Below are positions 42,659-50,051 of a stretch of 64,000 bases of DNA, in pieces. Made by a program: the position numbers and the translations under genes. The notes under the pieces were generated by a model. That model made no database searches, was not told the origin of the DNA, and was given only the letters and a program-made list of their open reading frames with translations. Positions within the stretch are counted from its first letter, which is position 1. The number at the start of each line of letters is the position of its first letter. The DNA comes from Zavarzinia marina (GTDB lineage: Bacteria; Pseudomonadota; Alphaproteobacteria; Zavarziniales; Zavarziniaceae), in contig NZ_JAKGSB010000005.1 in assembly GCF_021568905.1 (NCBI RefSeq), positions 62,001-126,000 on the forward strand, given 5' to 3'.

Positions 42659-42735
42659 TCGTTCATGGATGGGGCCCCGAGGGGGGCACGGGCCGACGGG
42701 GCCCTCCGGGACGACGGAACTCGAGGAGGATGGAC

Positions 42736-42852
42736 ATGACGACCATCACGAACATCGCCAAGGAAGTGACCTTCGGCCGTATCGCGACCTTCGTGGCGCT
42801 CGCCTATGGCGCCGCGGTCCTGGCGCAGATGACCGGCGCCGTGCTGGCCTGA
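42736..42852 (+). CDS. Small single-span membrane peptide A (38 aa)
   Basis: A 38-residue peptide with a short polar N-terminus (MTTITNIAKEVT) and one hydrophobic helix (about 16-37). It shares the motif F-[GD]-R-[ILV]-A-x5-A-Y-x2-A-[LV]-x2-[QE] with the next two peptides (F13, R15, A17, A23, Y24, A27, Q31). GGAGG ends 6 bp before the ATG at 42736; an ATG at 42730 touches the ribosome-binding site and is unlikely. Lys9/Arg15 before the helix predict N-inside orientation. I recognise no family. Conservation among three tandem copies, each with its own ribosome-binding site, argues that it is a real gene. Confidence 0.72.
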   Translation: MTTITNIAKEVTFGRIATFVALAYGAAVLAQMTGAVLA

Positions 42853-42896
42853 CGGCCGCCCGCCCCAAACGAGACACGAGAGAACGGAGACCAACG

Positions 42897-43010
42897 ATGA
42901 GCAAGCTGGGCTTCAATGAGATCTTCGGCCGCGTCGCCACCCTGGCGGTCGTTGCCTATGCCGCCGCCCTGGTGATCGAGACCGCCGGCCACCTCGCCGC
43001 GATCGCCTGA
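42897..43010 (+). CDS. Small single-span membrane peptide B (37 aa)
   Basis: A 37-residue peptide beginning MSKLGFNEI, with one hydrophobic helix (about 13-36). It carries the same motif as peptides A and C (F10, G11, R12, A14, A20, Y21, A24, E28). An ACGGAG ribosome-binding site lies about 9 bp upstream of the ATG; the gap from peptide A is 44 bp. His32 is near the C-terminal end of the helix but has no counterpart in A or C, which argues against a shared heme or pigment ligand. The function is unknown; membrane-complex accessory subunit, regulator or toxin-like peptide all remain possible. Confidence 0.72.
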   Translation: MSKLGFNEIFGRVATLAVVAYAAALVIETAGHLAAIA

Positions 43011-43064
43011 CCGCGATCGCACCCGATCAACCAACGAAGACAAAGAACCCAAGGGACAAGGACG

Positions 43065-43181
43065 ATGATCGACCTGATCAAAAAGCCGTCGCACCTGTTC
43101 GACCGTCTCGCCCTCATCGTCGTCGCCGCCTATGTGGTGGCCCTCGCGATGCAGTCGGCCCAGAACGTCGGACTCGCCTAA
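43065..43181 (+). CDS. Small single-span membrane peptide C (38 aa)
   Basis: A 38-residue peptide with a basic N-terminus (MIDLIKKPSH) and one hydrophobic helix (about 15-37). Motif residues are F12, D13, R14, A16, A22, Y23, A26 and Q30. AAGGGACAAGGA lies directly upstream of the ATG at 43065, and the gap from peptide B is 54 bp. It ends 82 bp before a strong terminator, closing a three-gene unit. It is the most divergent of the three (Asp instead of Gly after Phe). No family is recognised. Confidence 0.72.
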   Translation: MIDLIKKPSHLFDRLALIVVAAYVVALAMQSAQNVGLA

Positions 43182-43203
43182 CCGGCTCCCCCCACCCTTC
43201 CCC

Positions 43204-43225
43204 GGAAGGCCCCTCCCGGCCTTCC
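43204..43225 (+). other. Short hairpin downstream of peptide C
   Basis: GGAAGGCC / GGCCTTCC, an 8-bp perfect stem with a 6-nt loop, between peptide C and the main terminator. It may be part of 3' mRNA stabilisation. Confidence 0.4.
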
Positions 43226-43263
43226 ACCCTAGGCCCGTCCCGCAACGACGAGCCGAAACTCAC

Positions 43264-43307
43264 CCCCCGGACCGGGCAGCAATGCCCGGGCCGGGGGTTT
43301 CTTTTTT
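43264..43307 (+). terminator. Strong Rho-independent terminator of the small-peptide operon
   Basis: A two-part stem CCCCCGG-A-CCGGGCA / TGCCCGG-G-CCGGGGG with a GCAA tetraloop is followed by TTTCTTTTTT. It is the clearest intrinsic terminator in the window and suggests a discrete, well expressed transcript. Confidence 0.92.
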
Positions 43308-43400
43308 GGTAAGAGCCTTCTGATCACATGGCTTTCTCCCCGGTTCCCTTCGCCCCACCCCCGGCCTATCCTGTTCCCCACACCTCGACGGAGCGCGGAC

Positions 43401-44396
43401 ATGATCGGTCGGCTGGCAGCAGTGGTTCTGGGTCTCGGGTTGGCGTGCGCCCCCGTCGTTTCCACGCCCGCGCGGGCGCTCGACAAAGTGGTGTTCGGGA
43501 CGAACTGGCTGGCGCAGGCGGAACATGGCGGGTTCTATCAGGCGGTGGCGGACGGGACGTATGAGAAATACGGGCTGGAGGTCGAGATCCGCATGGGCGG
43601 GCCGCAGGTCAATCACTCGCTGCTGCTGGCGGCAGGAAGGATCGACTTCAACATGGGCGGGGAGGGTTATGGCGCCCTGAACTATGTGCAGAACGGCATT
43701 CCCGTGCGCGCCATCGCCTCCATCTTCCAGAAGGAACCCCGGGTCATGATCGCCCATCCCGATACGGGGGTGGCCACGCTGGCCGACCTGAAGGGCCGGC
43801 CGATCCTGCTCTCGAAGGATGCGCTGTCGACCTATTGGCTGTGGATGAAACGGACCCAGGGTTTCACCGACGATCAGATCCGGCCCTACAACTTCTCGCC
43901 CGCGCCCTTCATGGCGGACCCGCGGATGATCATGCAGGGCTATCTGTCGTCCGAGCCCTATACGGTGAAACAGGCCGGGATCGAGCCGGTCGTCCTGCTG
44001 CTGGCCGACTATGGCTATGACACCTATTCGACCACGGTCGAGGTGAAGCAGGACCTGATCGACGCCAACCCCGAGCTGATCCAGCGTTTCGTCGATGCCA
44101 CCATCATCGGCTGGAAGACCTATCTGACCGGCGATCCCGCCGCCGCCAACGCGCTGATCAAATCGGCCAACCCCGAGATGACCGACGATCAGATCGCCTA
44201 TGCCATCAAGGTGATGAACGAGCACGGCATCGTCATGTCGGGCGATGCCGAGACCCTGGGCATCGGCGCCATGACCGACGCGCGCTGGCGATCCTTCTTC
44301 GACGGCACGGTGGCGGCCGGGATCTATCCCGCCGATCTCGACCTGAAGAAGGCCTATGACCTCCGCTTCGTGAACAAGGGCGTCGGCCTGCATTGA
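43401..44396 (+). CDS. NMT1/THI5-type ABC transporter substrate-binding protein
   Basis: A 331-residue periplasmic protein with a signal peptide (about 1-26, ending ARALD) and the NMT1/THI5 fold: FGTNWLAQAEHGGFYQAVADGTYEKYGLEVEIR is the classic opening, and GPQVNHSLLLAAGRIDFNMGG the second ligand loop. Relatives carry thiamine-pyrimidine precursors, riboflavin, N-formyl-aminopyrimidines, nitrate or sulfonates. No TPP or FMN riboswitch precedes it, so cargo is not assigned. It is translationally coupled to its ATPase (TTGA overlap). Confidence 0.9.
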   Translation: MIGRLAAVVLGLGLACAPVVSTPARALDKVVFGTNWLAQAEHGGFYQAVADGTYEKYGLEVEIRMGGPQVNHSLLLAAGRIDFNMGGEGYGALNYVQNGIPVRAIASIFQKEPRVMIAHPDTGVATLADLKGRPILLSKDALSTYWLWMKRTQGFTDDQIRPYNFSPAPFMADPRMIMQGYLSSEPYTVKQAGIEPVVLLLADYGYDTYSTTVEVKQDLIDANPELIQRFVDATIIGWKTYLTGDPAAANALIKSANPEMTDDQIAYAIKVMNEHGIVMSGDAETLGIGAMTDARWRSFFDGTVAAGIYPADLDLKKAYDLRFVNKGVGLH

Positions 44397-45130
44397 GCCT
44401 GCTGCGCATCGAGGGGCTGGGGCTTCGCTTCCCGAACGGGGTGACGGCGCTCGACGGCGTCGACCTCGCGCTCGAGGGCGGTGAATTCCTCTCCCTCCTC
44501 GGGCCGTCGGGCTGCGGCAAGTCGACCCTGCTGCGGGCGGTCATGGGGCTCGCGCGGCCGGATACCGGGCGGATCGCCTGGGCGGGCGGATCGCGGCCGA
44601 GGGTGGGCGTGGTGTTCCAGGATCCGACCCTGATGCCCTGGGCCGGCGTGATCGACAATGTCGCCCTGCCGCTGCGCCTGGCCGGGCTGGACCGGGCGGC
44701 GCGGGAGAAAGCGGCGCTCGCGGCCATCGAGCGGGTCGGGCTTGCCGGGTTCGAGCGGGCGGTGCCGCGCGAATTGTCTGGCGGCATGCGCATGCGGGTC
44801 TCGATCGCGCGCGCCCTGGTCGGCGATCCCGACGTTCTCTTGATGGACGAGCCCTTCGCCGCGCTGGACGAGATCACCCGCCTGCGCCTGGACGACGAAT
44901 TGCGGGCACTGGCCTCGGCGCGCGGCACCACCGTCCTCTTCGTCACCCATTCGGTGTTCGAGAGCGTCTATCTGTCGTCGCGGATCGCGGTTATGACGCC
45001 GAGGCCCGGCCGGATCGCCGGGACCCTGGCGGTCAAGCGGCCGGCGGCGGGGGATTTCCGCGCCACGGCGGACTACGCGCGCCAATGCGGCGAGGTCTCC
45101 GCCCTGCTGGGCCGGGTGATGGCGGCATGA
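44393..45130 (+). CDS. NitT/TauT-type ABC transporter ATP-binding protein
   Basis: A 245-residue ATPase with Walker A GPSGCGKST (37-45), VVFQDPTLMPW Q-loop, [15 protein letters not shown] signature, Walker B VLLMDEPFAALDE and VTHSVFESVYLSSR switch. It starts with TTG at 44393, overlapping the stop of the binding-protein gene; no ATG is suitably placed. It ends overlapping the permease start (ATGA at 45127-45130), so the three proteins are made from one message. Confidence 0.9.
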   Translation: MSLLRIEGLGLRFPNGVTALDGVDLALEGGEFLSLLGPSGCGKSTLLRAVMGLARPDTGRIAWAGGSRPRVGVVFQDPTLMPWAGVIDNVALPLRLAGLDRAAREKAALAAIERVGLAGFERAVPRELSGGMRMRVSIARALVGDPDVLLMDEPFAALDEITRLRLDDELRALASARGTTVLFVTHSVFESVYLSSRIAVMTPRPGRIAGTLAVKRPAAGDFRATADYARQCGEVSALLGRVMAA

Positions 45131-45909
45131 GGGGCGCGCTGGCGGCCCGGGGGGCGCCCCTGATCGTCGGCCTTCTGGTGCTGGCGGCGTGGGAGGCGCT
45201 GGTGCGCCTGAACGACATGCCGCCCTATATTCTGCCGGCGCCGAGCCGGATCGCGGCGACCCTGTGGAGCGATCGCGCGATCCTCCTCGTCTCCCTGGCG
45301 GTCACCCTGAAGACCACCTTCGCGGCGCTGGTCACCGCCGCATTGTCGAGCCTGGTGCTGGCGATCCTGTTCCGCCAGAGCCGCTGGATCGAGCGCAGCC
45401 TCTATCCCTATGCCGTAATCTTGCAGGTTACCCCCATCGTCGCCATCGCGCCGCTGATCCTGATCTATGTCGAGGATCCCTTCGCCGTGATGCTGGTCTG
45501 CGCCACCATCGTCGCCTTCTTCCCGATCCTGTCCAACACCATGCTGGGCCTGCGGTCCGTCGATCCCGGGCTGGAGGATATGTTCCGGCTTCAGGGCGCG
45601 GGGCGGCTTCAGGTGCTGTGGCTGCTGCATCTGCCGTCGGCCCTGCCGCATTTCCTGGCGGGATTGCGCATCGCCGGCGGGCTGGCGCTGATCGGGGCCG
45701 TGGTCGCCGAATTCGTCTCCTCGACCACGGCGGGCGGCGCCACCGGGCTTGCCTGGCGCATCATCGAGGCGGGACAGCGCCTGAACGTGCCGCGCATGTT
45801 CGCGGCGCTGGCCCTGATCGCCGCATCGGGCATTGCCATCTTCGCCCTGCTGACGGCACTCTCGCATATCGTGCTGCGGCGCTGGCACGAGAGCGAAAGA
45901 ACGGGTTAG
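45127..45909 (+). CDS. NitT/TauT-type ABC transporter permease
   Basis: A 260-residue SsuC/ThiX-like permease with about six spans and the EAA loop FRLQGAGRLQVLWLLHLPSALP (about 157-178). It completes the importer with the two preceding genes. Start at the ATG at 45127. Together with the THI5-like binding protein it forms a complete system; it could in principle also supply the binding-protein function missing from the guanidine operon, but it is 27 kb away and there is no direct evidence. Confidence 0.9.
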   Translation: MRGALAARGAPLIVGLLVLAAWEALVRLNDMPPYILPAPSRIAATLWSDRAILLVSLAVTLKTTFAALVTAALSSLVLAILFRQSRWIERSLYPYAVILQVTPIVAIAPLILIYVEDPFAVMLVCATIVAFFPILSNTMLGLRSVDPGLEDMFRLQGAGRLQVLWLLHLPSALPHFLAGLRIAGGLALIGAVVAEFVSSTTAGGATGLAWRIIEAGQRLNVPRMFAALALIAASGIAIFALLTALSHIVLRRWHESERTG

Positions 45910-45928
45910 GGAAGGGAACGGTCGCCAG

Positions 45929-47182
45929 ATGGGCGCGAGGCTTTTGGAAATCCGCCGGATCGCCCTGCCGGTCCGTCCCTTCGATCTGGGAAAGGTGAAG
46001 CTGGCCGGCGGGCGGGAATTGCGCCTGTCGCTCGGTATCGGCTCGGGCCTGTCGCGGCGCCCGGGGGACCCGCCGGGCCGGCTCTATGCCGTCACCGACC
46101 GGGGCCCCAATATCGCCTGCGAGGATGCGAAGGACATTCTGGGCGAGGACGCGGCCGCCCCCTTCGCCGACATGAAGGACGGCAAGATCTTTCCCCAGCC
46201 GGATTTCCAGCCGTCCATCATCGCCCTCGACATCGCGGCGACGCGGGTGCGGCTGGCGTCGCGCATCGGGCTGCACGGCGCCAAGGGCGAGGCGCTGACC
46301 GGCCTGCCCAACCCGCTGGAGGGCGAGGGCGCGCCCGCCATGGAAGGCGCCTTCGACCTGTCCGGCGCGCCCATCGCCCTCGATCCCGGCGGCATCGACA
46401 CGGAATCCGTCGCGGCATCGACCGACGGCACCTTCTGGGTGGGCGAGGAATATGGGCCGAGCCTGCTGCATGTCGATGGCGAGGGCACGGTGATGGAGCG
46501 TATCGTGCCGAAGGGCATGGGCCGCTTCTATCGCAAGGCACCCTATCCGGTGCGCGAGCGCCTGCCCGAGGTTTTCGCGAGGCGGCGCCTGAACCGGGGC
46601 TTCGAGGGCCTGACCATCTCCCCCGACGGCCGTTTCCTGCACTTCATGACCCAGAGCGCGCTGGGCCATCCGGAACGCGAGGTGGCGCTGTGGTCGCGCA
46701 ACATCCGCCTCGTCACCTTCGACGTGAAGAAGCGCGAGGTGGAATGCGAACACCTCTACCGCCTCGACAAGCCCGACAGCTTCAAGAGCGACAAGGGCGC
46801 CGAACGCCGCCATGTGAAGGTGGGCGACATGTCCGCCGTCGGGCCCTATGACCTCCTCGTGGTCGAACGGGTGGAGAAATCGTCGAAGATCTTCCACATC
46901 CGCCTGACCGCGGATCAGCGCCTGGACGCCGATTGGCTGGACGTCGAACACCGCCCGACCCTGGAAGAGACCGACAGCCGCAACCTGCGGCGCCGGAACG
47001 TGCCCGTGCTCGAGAAGCGCCTGATCCTCGACTCCGATCGCGACAGCGGCCTGCCGCCCAAGATCGAGGGCCTGAGCTGGTTCGACGAACGCACCCTGGT
47101 GGTGATCGACGACGACGACTTCGGCATCAGGGGCGAGCGCAGCGCGGTTCATGTGCTCCGCTTCGACGGACCGATCATTTAA
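45929..47182 (+). CDS. Esterase-like phytase-family (PF13449-type) protein
   Basis: A 417-residue beta-propeller-like protein. LYAVTDRGPNIACEDAKD (about 51-68), FQPSIIALDI, GIDTESVAASTDGTFWVGEEYGPSLLHVD (about 154-182) and NRGFEGLTISPDGRFLHFMTQSAL are the conserved strands and acidic loops of the esterase-like phytase domain. I see no signal peptide, although relatives are usually exported. The enzymatic substrate is not established for bacterial members. It starts 19 bp after the permease gene and may be part of that operon, in which case it could act on the same compound. Confidence 0.82.
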   Translation: MGARLLEIRRIALPVRPFDLGKVKLAGGRELRLSLGIGSGLSRRPGDPPGRLYAVTDRGPNIACEDAKDILGEDAAAPFADMKDGKIFPQPDFQPSIIALDIAATRVRLASRIGLHGAKGEALTGLPNPLEGEGAPAMEGAFDLSGAPIALDPGGIDTESVAASTDGTFWVGEEYGPSLLHVDGEGTVMERIVPKGMGRFYRKAPYPVRERLPEVFARRRLNRGFEGLTISPDGRFLHFMTQSALGHPEREVALWSRNIRLVTFDVKKREVECEHLYRLDKPDSFKSDKGAERRHVKVGDMSAVGPYDLLVVERVEKSSKIFHIRLTADQRLDADWLDVEHRPTLEETDSRNLRRRNVPVLEKRLILDSDRDSGLPPKIEGLSWFDERTLVVIDDDDFGIRGERSAVHVLRFDGPII

Positions 47183-47194
47183 ATACATGAACAC

Positions 47195-47275
47195 GTCGTC
47201 CCGGCGCAGGCCGGGACCTTTTCCAGGCAAGGGCGCCCCTCTCGTCACGAGATCCCGGCCTTCGCCGGGATGACG
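47195..47275. repeat. Pair of REP-like palindromes
   Basis: GTCGTCCCGGCGCAGGCCGG-GACC (47195-47218) and GAGATCCCGGCCTTCGCCGG-GATGACG (47249-47275) flank a ~30-bp spacer between the phytase-like gene and the P-type ATPase gene. They belong to the dispersed family noted at 37884 and 54932. Confidence 0.65.
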
Positions 47276-47363
47276 GCCGGAGGAGGGGGAGGGCCGCGTT
47301 GATTTCTCGCAAGTGCAATGTCGCCGAGCCGGACTATCCTGCCCCCGGCAAGGGAGGTTGCGC

Positions 47364-50051
47364 ATGGTCGAGAACTGGCATGCCAGGCCGGCGGACGAGG
47401 TGGTCGCCGCCCTGGAGACGAATTCCGGCGGCCTGACGGCGGCGGAAGCGGCGGAGCGACTCGAGATTCATGGCCCGAACGCCCTGCCGGCGGGCAAGGG
47501 GCGCAATCCGGTGCTGCGCTTCCTGGCCCAGTTCAACAATGCCCTGATCTATTTCCTGCTGGCCTCGGCGCTGGCGGCCGGCCTGCTGAGCCATTTCATC
47601 GACGCCGGCGTGATCCTGGCGGTCACGGTGATCAATGCCGTGGTCGGCTTCATGCAGGAGGGCAAGGCGGAACGCGCGCTCGCCGCCATCGCCGACATGA
47701 TCAGCCCCCATGCCGCCGTCATGCGCGACGGCAAGCGCCATACGGTGCCGGTCGCCGATCTGGTGCCCGGCGACATCGTGCTGATCGAGGCGGGCGACCG
47801 GGTGCCCGCCGACCTCCGCCTGACGAAGGCGAGCAGCCTTCTGATCGACGAGGCGCTGCTGACCGGCGAATCCGTCGCCGCCGCCAAGGCCGATCTGGCG
47901 GTGCCCGAGGATGCGCCCCTCGGCGATCGCCACGGCATGGCCTATTCCGGCACCCTGGTCGCCGCCGGCCAGGGCGCGGGCGTCGTCACCGCCACGGGAG
48001 CGGGCACCGAGATCGGCCGCATCAGCACCATGGTCGGAGCCGTCGCCAGCCTGACCACCCCCCTGCTTCGCCAGATGAATGCCTTCGGCCAGCGCCTGAC
48101 GGTGGTGATCGGCTTCGCCTCCCTGGCGCTGTTCCTCTTTGCCGTCCTGATCCGCCATTACGACTGGACGGAGGCGCTGATCGCCGTGGTCGCGCTGGCG
48201 GTCGGGGTGATCCCCGAGGGGCTGCCGGCGGTCATGACCATCACCCTTGCCATCGGCGTGCAGCGCATGGCCGGGCGCAAGGCCGTGGTCCGGCGCCTGC
48301 CGGCGGTCGAGACCGTTGGCGCGACGACGGTGATCTGCACCGACAAGACCGGCACCCTGACCCGGAACGAGATGACCGCGCGCCATGTGATGATCGACGG
48401 CGGCACCCTGGAAGCCACCGGTTCCGGCTATGCGCCCGAGGGCCAATTGACCTCGAACGAGGCGATGGACGACGCCGAGGCCCTGGCGGCGGTGCTGCCC
48501 CTGATCCGGGCCGGGGTGCTGTGCAACGACGCCCGTCTCCACGCCGTCGACGGCCATTGGCGGGTCGAGGGCGATCCCATGGAAGGCGCCCTGCTGACGC
48601 TCGCGGCCAAGGCCGGGCTGGACGCCGACCACATCCGCCGGGAATGGCCGCGCCGGGCCGAGATTCCCTTCGATGCCCGCTATCGCTTCATGGCGACCGT
48701 GAACCACGGCCCGAAAGGGGAGGGCCGCGTCTTCCTGAAGGGCGCGCCCGAGCATCTGCTGGCGCGCTGCGACCGGGAACTGGCGGCCGACGGCAGCCTG
48801 CGACCGGTGGATCGCACCCGCTGGCTCCAGGCGATCGCGAAGGCGGCGGCGGAGGGCGAGCGGGTGCTCGGCTTCTGCGCCGGCCCGGCGCCGGACGGCG
48901 GCCCGCTTGCGCTGGAGGTGCTGGGGCACGAGATGGTCTTCCTCGGTCTCGTCGGCTTCATCGATCCGCCGCGCGACGAAGTGCCGGCGGCGATCGCCGA
49001 ATGCCGGACCGCCGGCATCGGCGTGAAGATGATCACCGGCGATCACGCCGCGACCGCCGCCGCCATCGCCCGCCAGCTCGGCCTCGGCGATACCGCGACG
49101 GTGGCGACCGGCGCCGATCTCGACGCCGTGCCCGACGATGCCCTGCCCGGCTTCGTCGCCCCGGTCACGGTCTTCGCGCGGACCAGCCCCGAACACAAGC
49201 TGCGCATCGTGCGCGCGCTTCAGGCCGACGGCGAAATCGTCGCCATGACCGGCGACGGCGTGAACGATGCGCCGTCCCTGAAACAGGCCGACGTCGGCAT
49301 CGCCATGGGCCGGAAGGGGACCGAGGCGGTGAAGGAGGCGGCGCGCATCGTGCTCCTCGACGACAATTTCGCCTCGATCGTCGCGGCCGTGCACGAGGGC
49401 CGCACGGTGCAGGACAATATCCGCAAGGTCATCGCCTGGACCCTGCCGACCAATGGCGGCGAGATGCTGACGGTGACCGCCGCCATCCTGCTGGGCCTGG
49501 TCATGCCCATGAGCGCGGTGCAGATTCTTTGGATCAACCTGATCACGGCGACCACTCTCGGCCTCGTGCTGGCCTTCGAGCCGGCGGAACCGGGCGTGAT
49601 GGAACGCCGCCCGCGCCCGCCCGGCGCCAGCCTGCTGTCGCCCTTCCTCTTATGGCGCGTGGTCTTCGTCTCGGTCCTCGTGATGGCCGGCACGCTCGCC
49701 TTCTTCTTCGGGGCGCGCGATCAGGGCGCCAGCGTCGAGGAGGCACGGACCCTGGCGGTCAACGCGATCGTGATGTTCGAGCTCTTCTATCTGTTCAACG
49801 TGCGCTATCTGCACGGCGGCTCGATCACGCTGCGCGGCGTTCTCGGCACGCCCGCCGTGCTGATCGCGCTGACGGTCGTCGCCGTCGCGCAACTGGCCTT
49901 CACCTATTGGCCGGTGATGCAATGGCTGTTCGATACGCGGCCGCTGGCTCTTGGGGACTGGGCTTTCGTCTTCGCGGCCGGCGTCGTCCTGATGGTGGTG
50001 CTGGAGGCGGAGAAATTCCTCTTCCGCCGCCTCGGCCTGCTGCGGCGCTAG
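47364..50051 (+). CDS. P-type cation-transporting ATPase (P2-like)
   Basis: An 895-residue P-type ATPase with an N-terminal cation-ATPase domain, TGES dephosphorylation motif (LLTGESVAAAK, about 172), PEGLP in the fourth span, phosphorylated Asp327 (DKTGTLTRNE), KGAPE nucleotide-binding motif and TGDGVNDAPSLKQADVGIAMG hinge, then four C-terminal spans. This is the layout of Ca2+/Na+-type (P2) pumps. In the sixth span the sequence WINLITATTLGL keeps Asn but lacks the Asp that binds Ca2+ in SERCA, so the cargo is uncertain. Start at the ATG at 47364 with GGGAGG. Its stop overlaps the convergent tolA stop. Confidence 0.92.
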   Translation: MVENWHARPADEVVAALETNSGGLTAAEAAERLEIHGPNALPAGKGRNPVLRFLAQFNNALIYFLLASALAAGLLSHFIDAGVILAVTVINAVVGFMQEGKAERALAAIADMISPHAAVMRDGKRHTVPVADLVPGDIVLIEAGDRVPADLRLTKASSLLIDEALLTGESVAAAKADLAVPEDAPLGDRHGMAYSGTLVAAGQGAGVVTATGAGTEIGRISTMVGAVASLTTPLLRQMNAFGQRLTVVIGFASLALFLFAVLIRHYDWTEALIAVVALAVGVIPEGLPAVMTITLAIGVQRMAGRKAVVRRLPAVETVGATTVICTDKTGTLTRNEMTARHVMIDGGTLEATGSGYAPEGQLTSNEAMDDAEALAAVLPLIRAGVLCNDARLHAVDGHWRVEGDPMEGALLTLAAKAGLDADHIRREWPRRAEIPFDARYRFMATVNHGPKGEGRVFLKGAPEHLLARCDRELAADGSLRPVDRTRWLQAIAKAAAEGERVLGFCAGPAPDGGPLALEVLGHEMVFLGLVGFIDPPRDEVPAAIAECRTAGIGVKMITGDHAATAAAIARQLGLGDTATVATGADLDAVPDDALPGFVAPVTVFARTSPEHKLRIVRALQADGEIVAMTGDGVNDAPSLKQADVGIAMGRKGTEAVKEAARIVLLDDNFASIVAAVHEGRTVQDNIRKVIAWTLPTNGGEMLTVTAAILLGLVMPMSAVQILWINLITATTLGLVLAFEPAEPGVMERRPRPPGASLLSPFLLWRVVFVSVLVMAGTLAFFFGARDQGASVEEARTLAVNAIVMFELFYLFNVRYLHGGSITLRGVLGTPAVLIALTVVAVAQLAFTYWPVMQWLFDTRPLALGDWAFVFAAGVVLMVVLEAEKFLFRRLGLLRR

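Larger units (their letters stand above)
42107..42729. other. Non-coding 620-bp stretch, G+C-rich then A+T-rich
   Basis: No convincing gene. The first part has a terminator-like hairpin and a 3 x 16-bp tandem repeat. The second part (about 42425-42660) is much more A+T-rich than anything else in the window and contains a perfect palindrome and a good promoter for the three small membrane peptides. Its base composition suggests a regulatory region rather than decayed coding DNA. Confidence 0.7.

Noticed and set aside
42736-43181. The three small membrane peptides as light-harvesting (Puf-type) alpha/beta polypeptides
   Set aside because: Size and single span fit, but there is no His conserved among the three at the bacteriochlorophyll-ligand position and no photosynthesis genes nearby.
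43310-43400. A TPP riboswitch upstream of the THI5-like transporter
   Set aside because: None of the conserved TPP-aptamer blocks (CTGAGA, ACCTGA...GGATAATGCC) is present in the gap, so a thiamine-precursor role is not supported by regulation.
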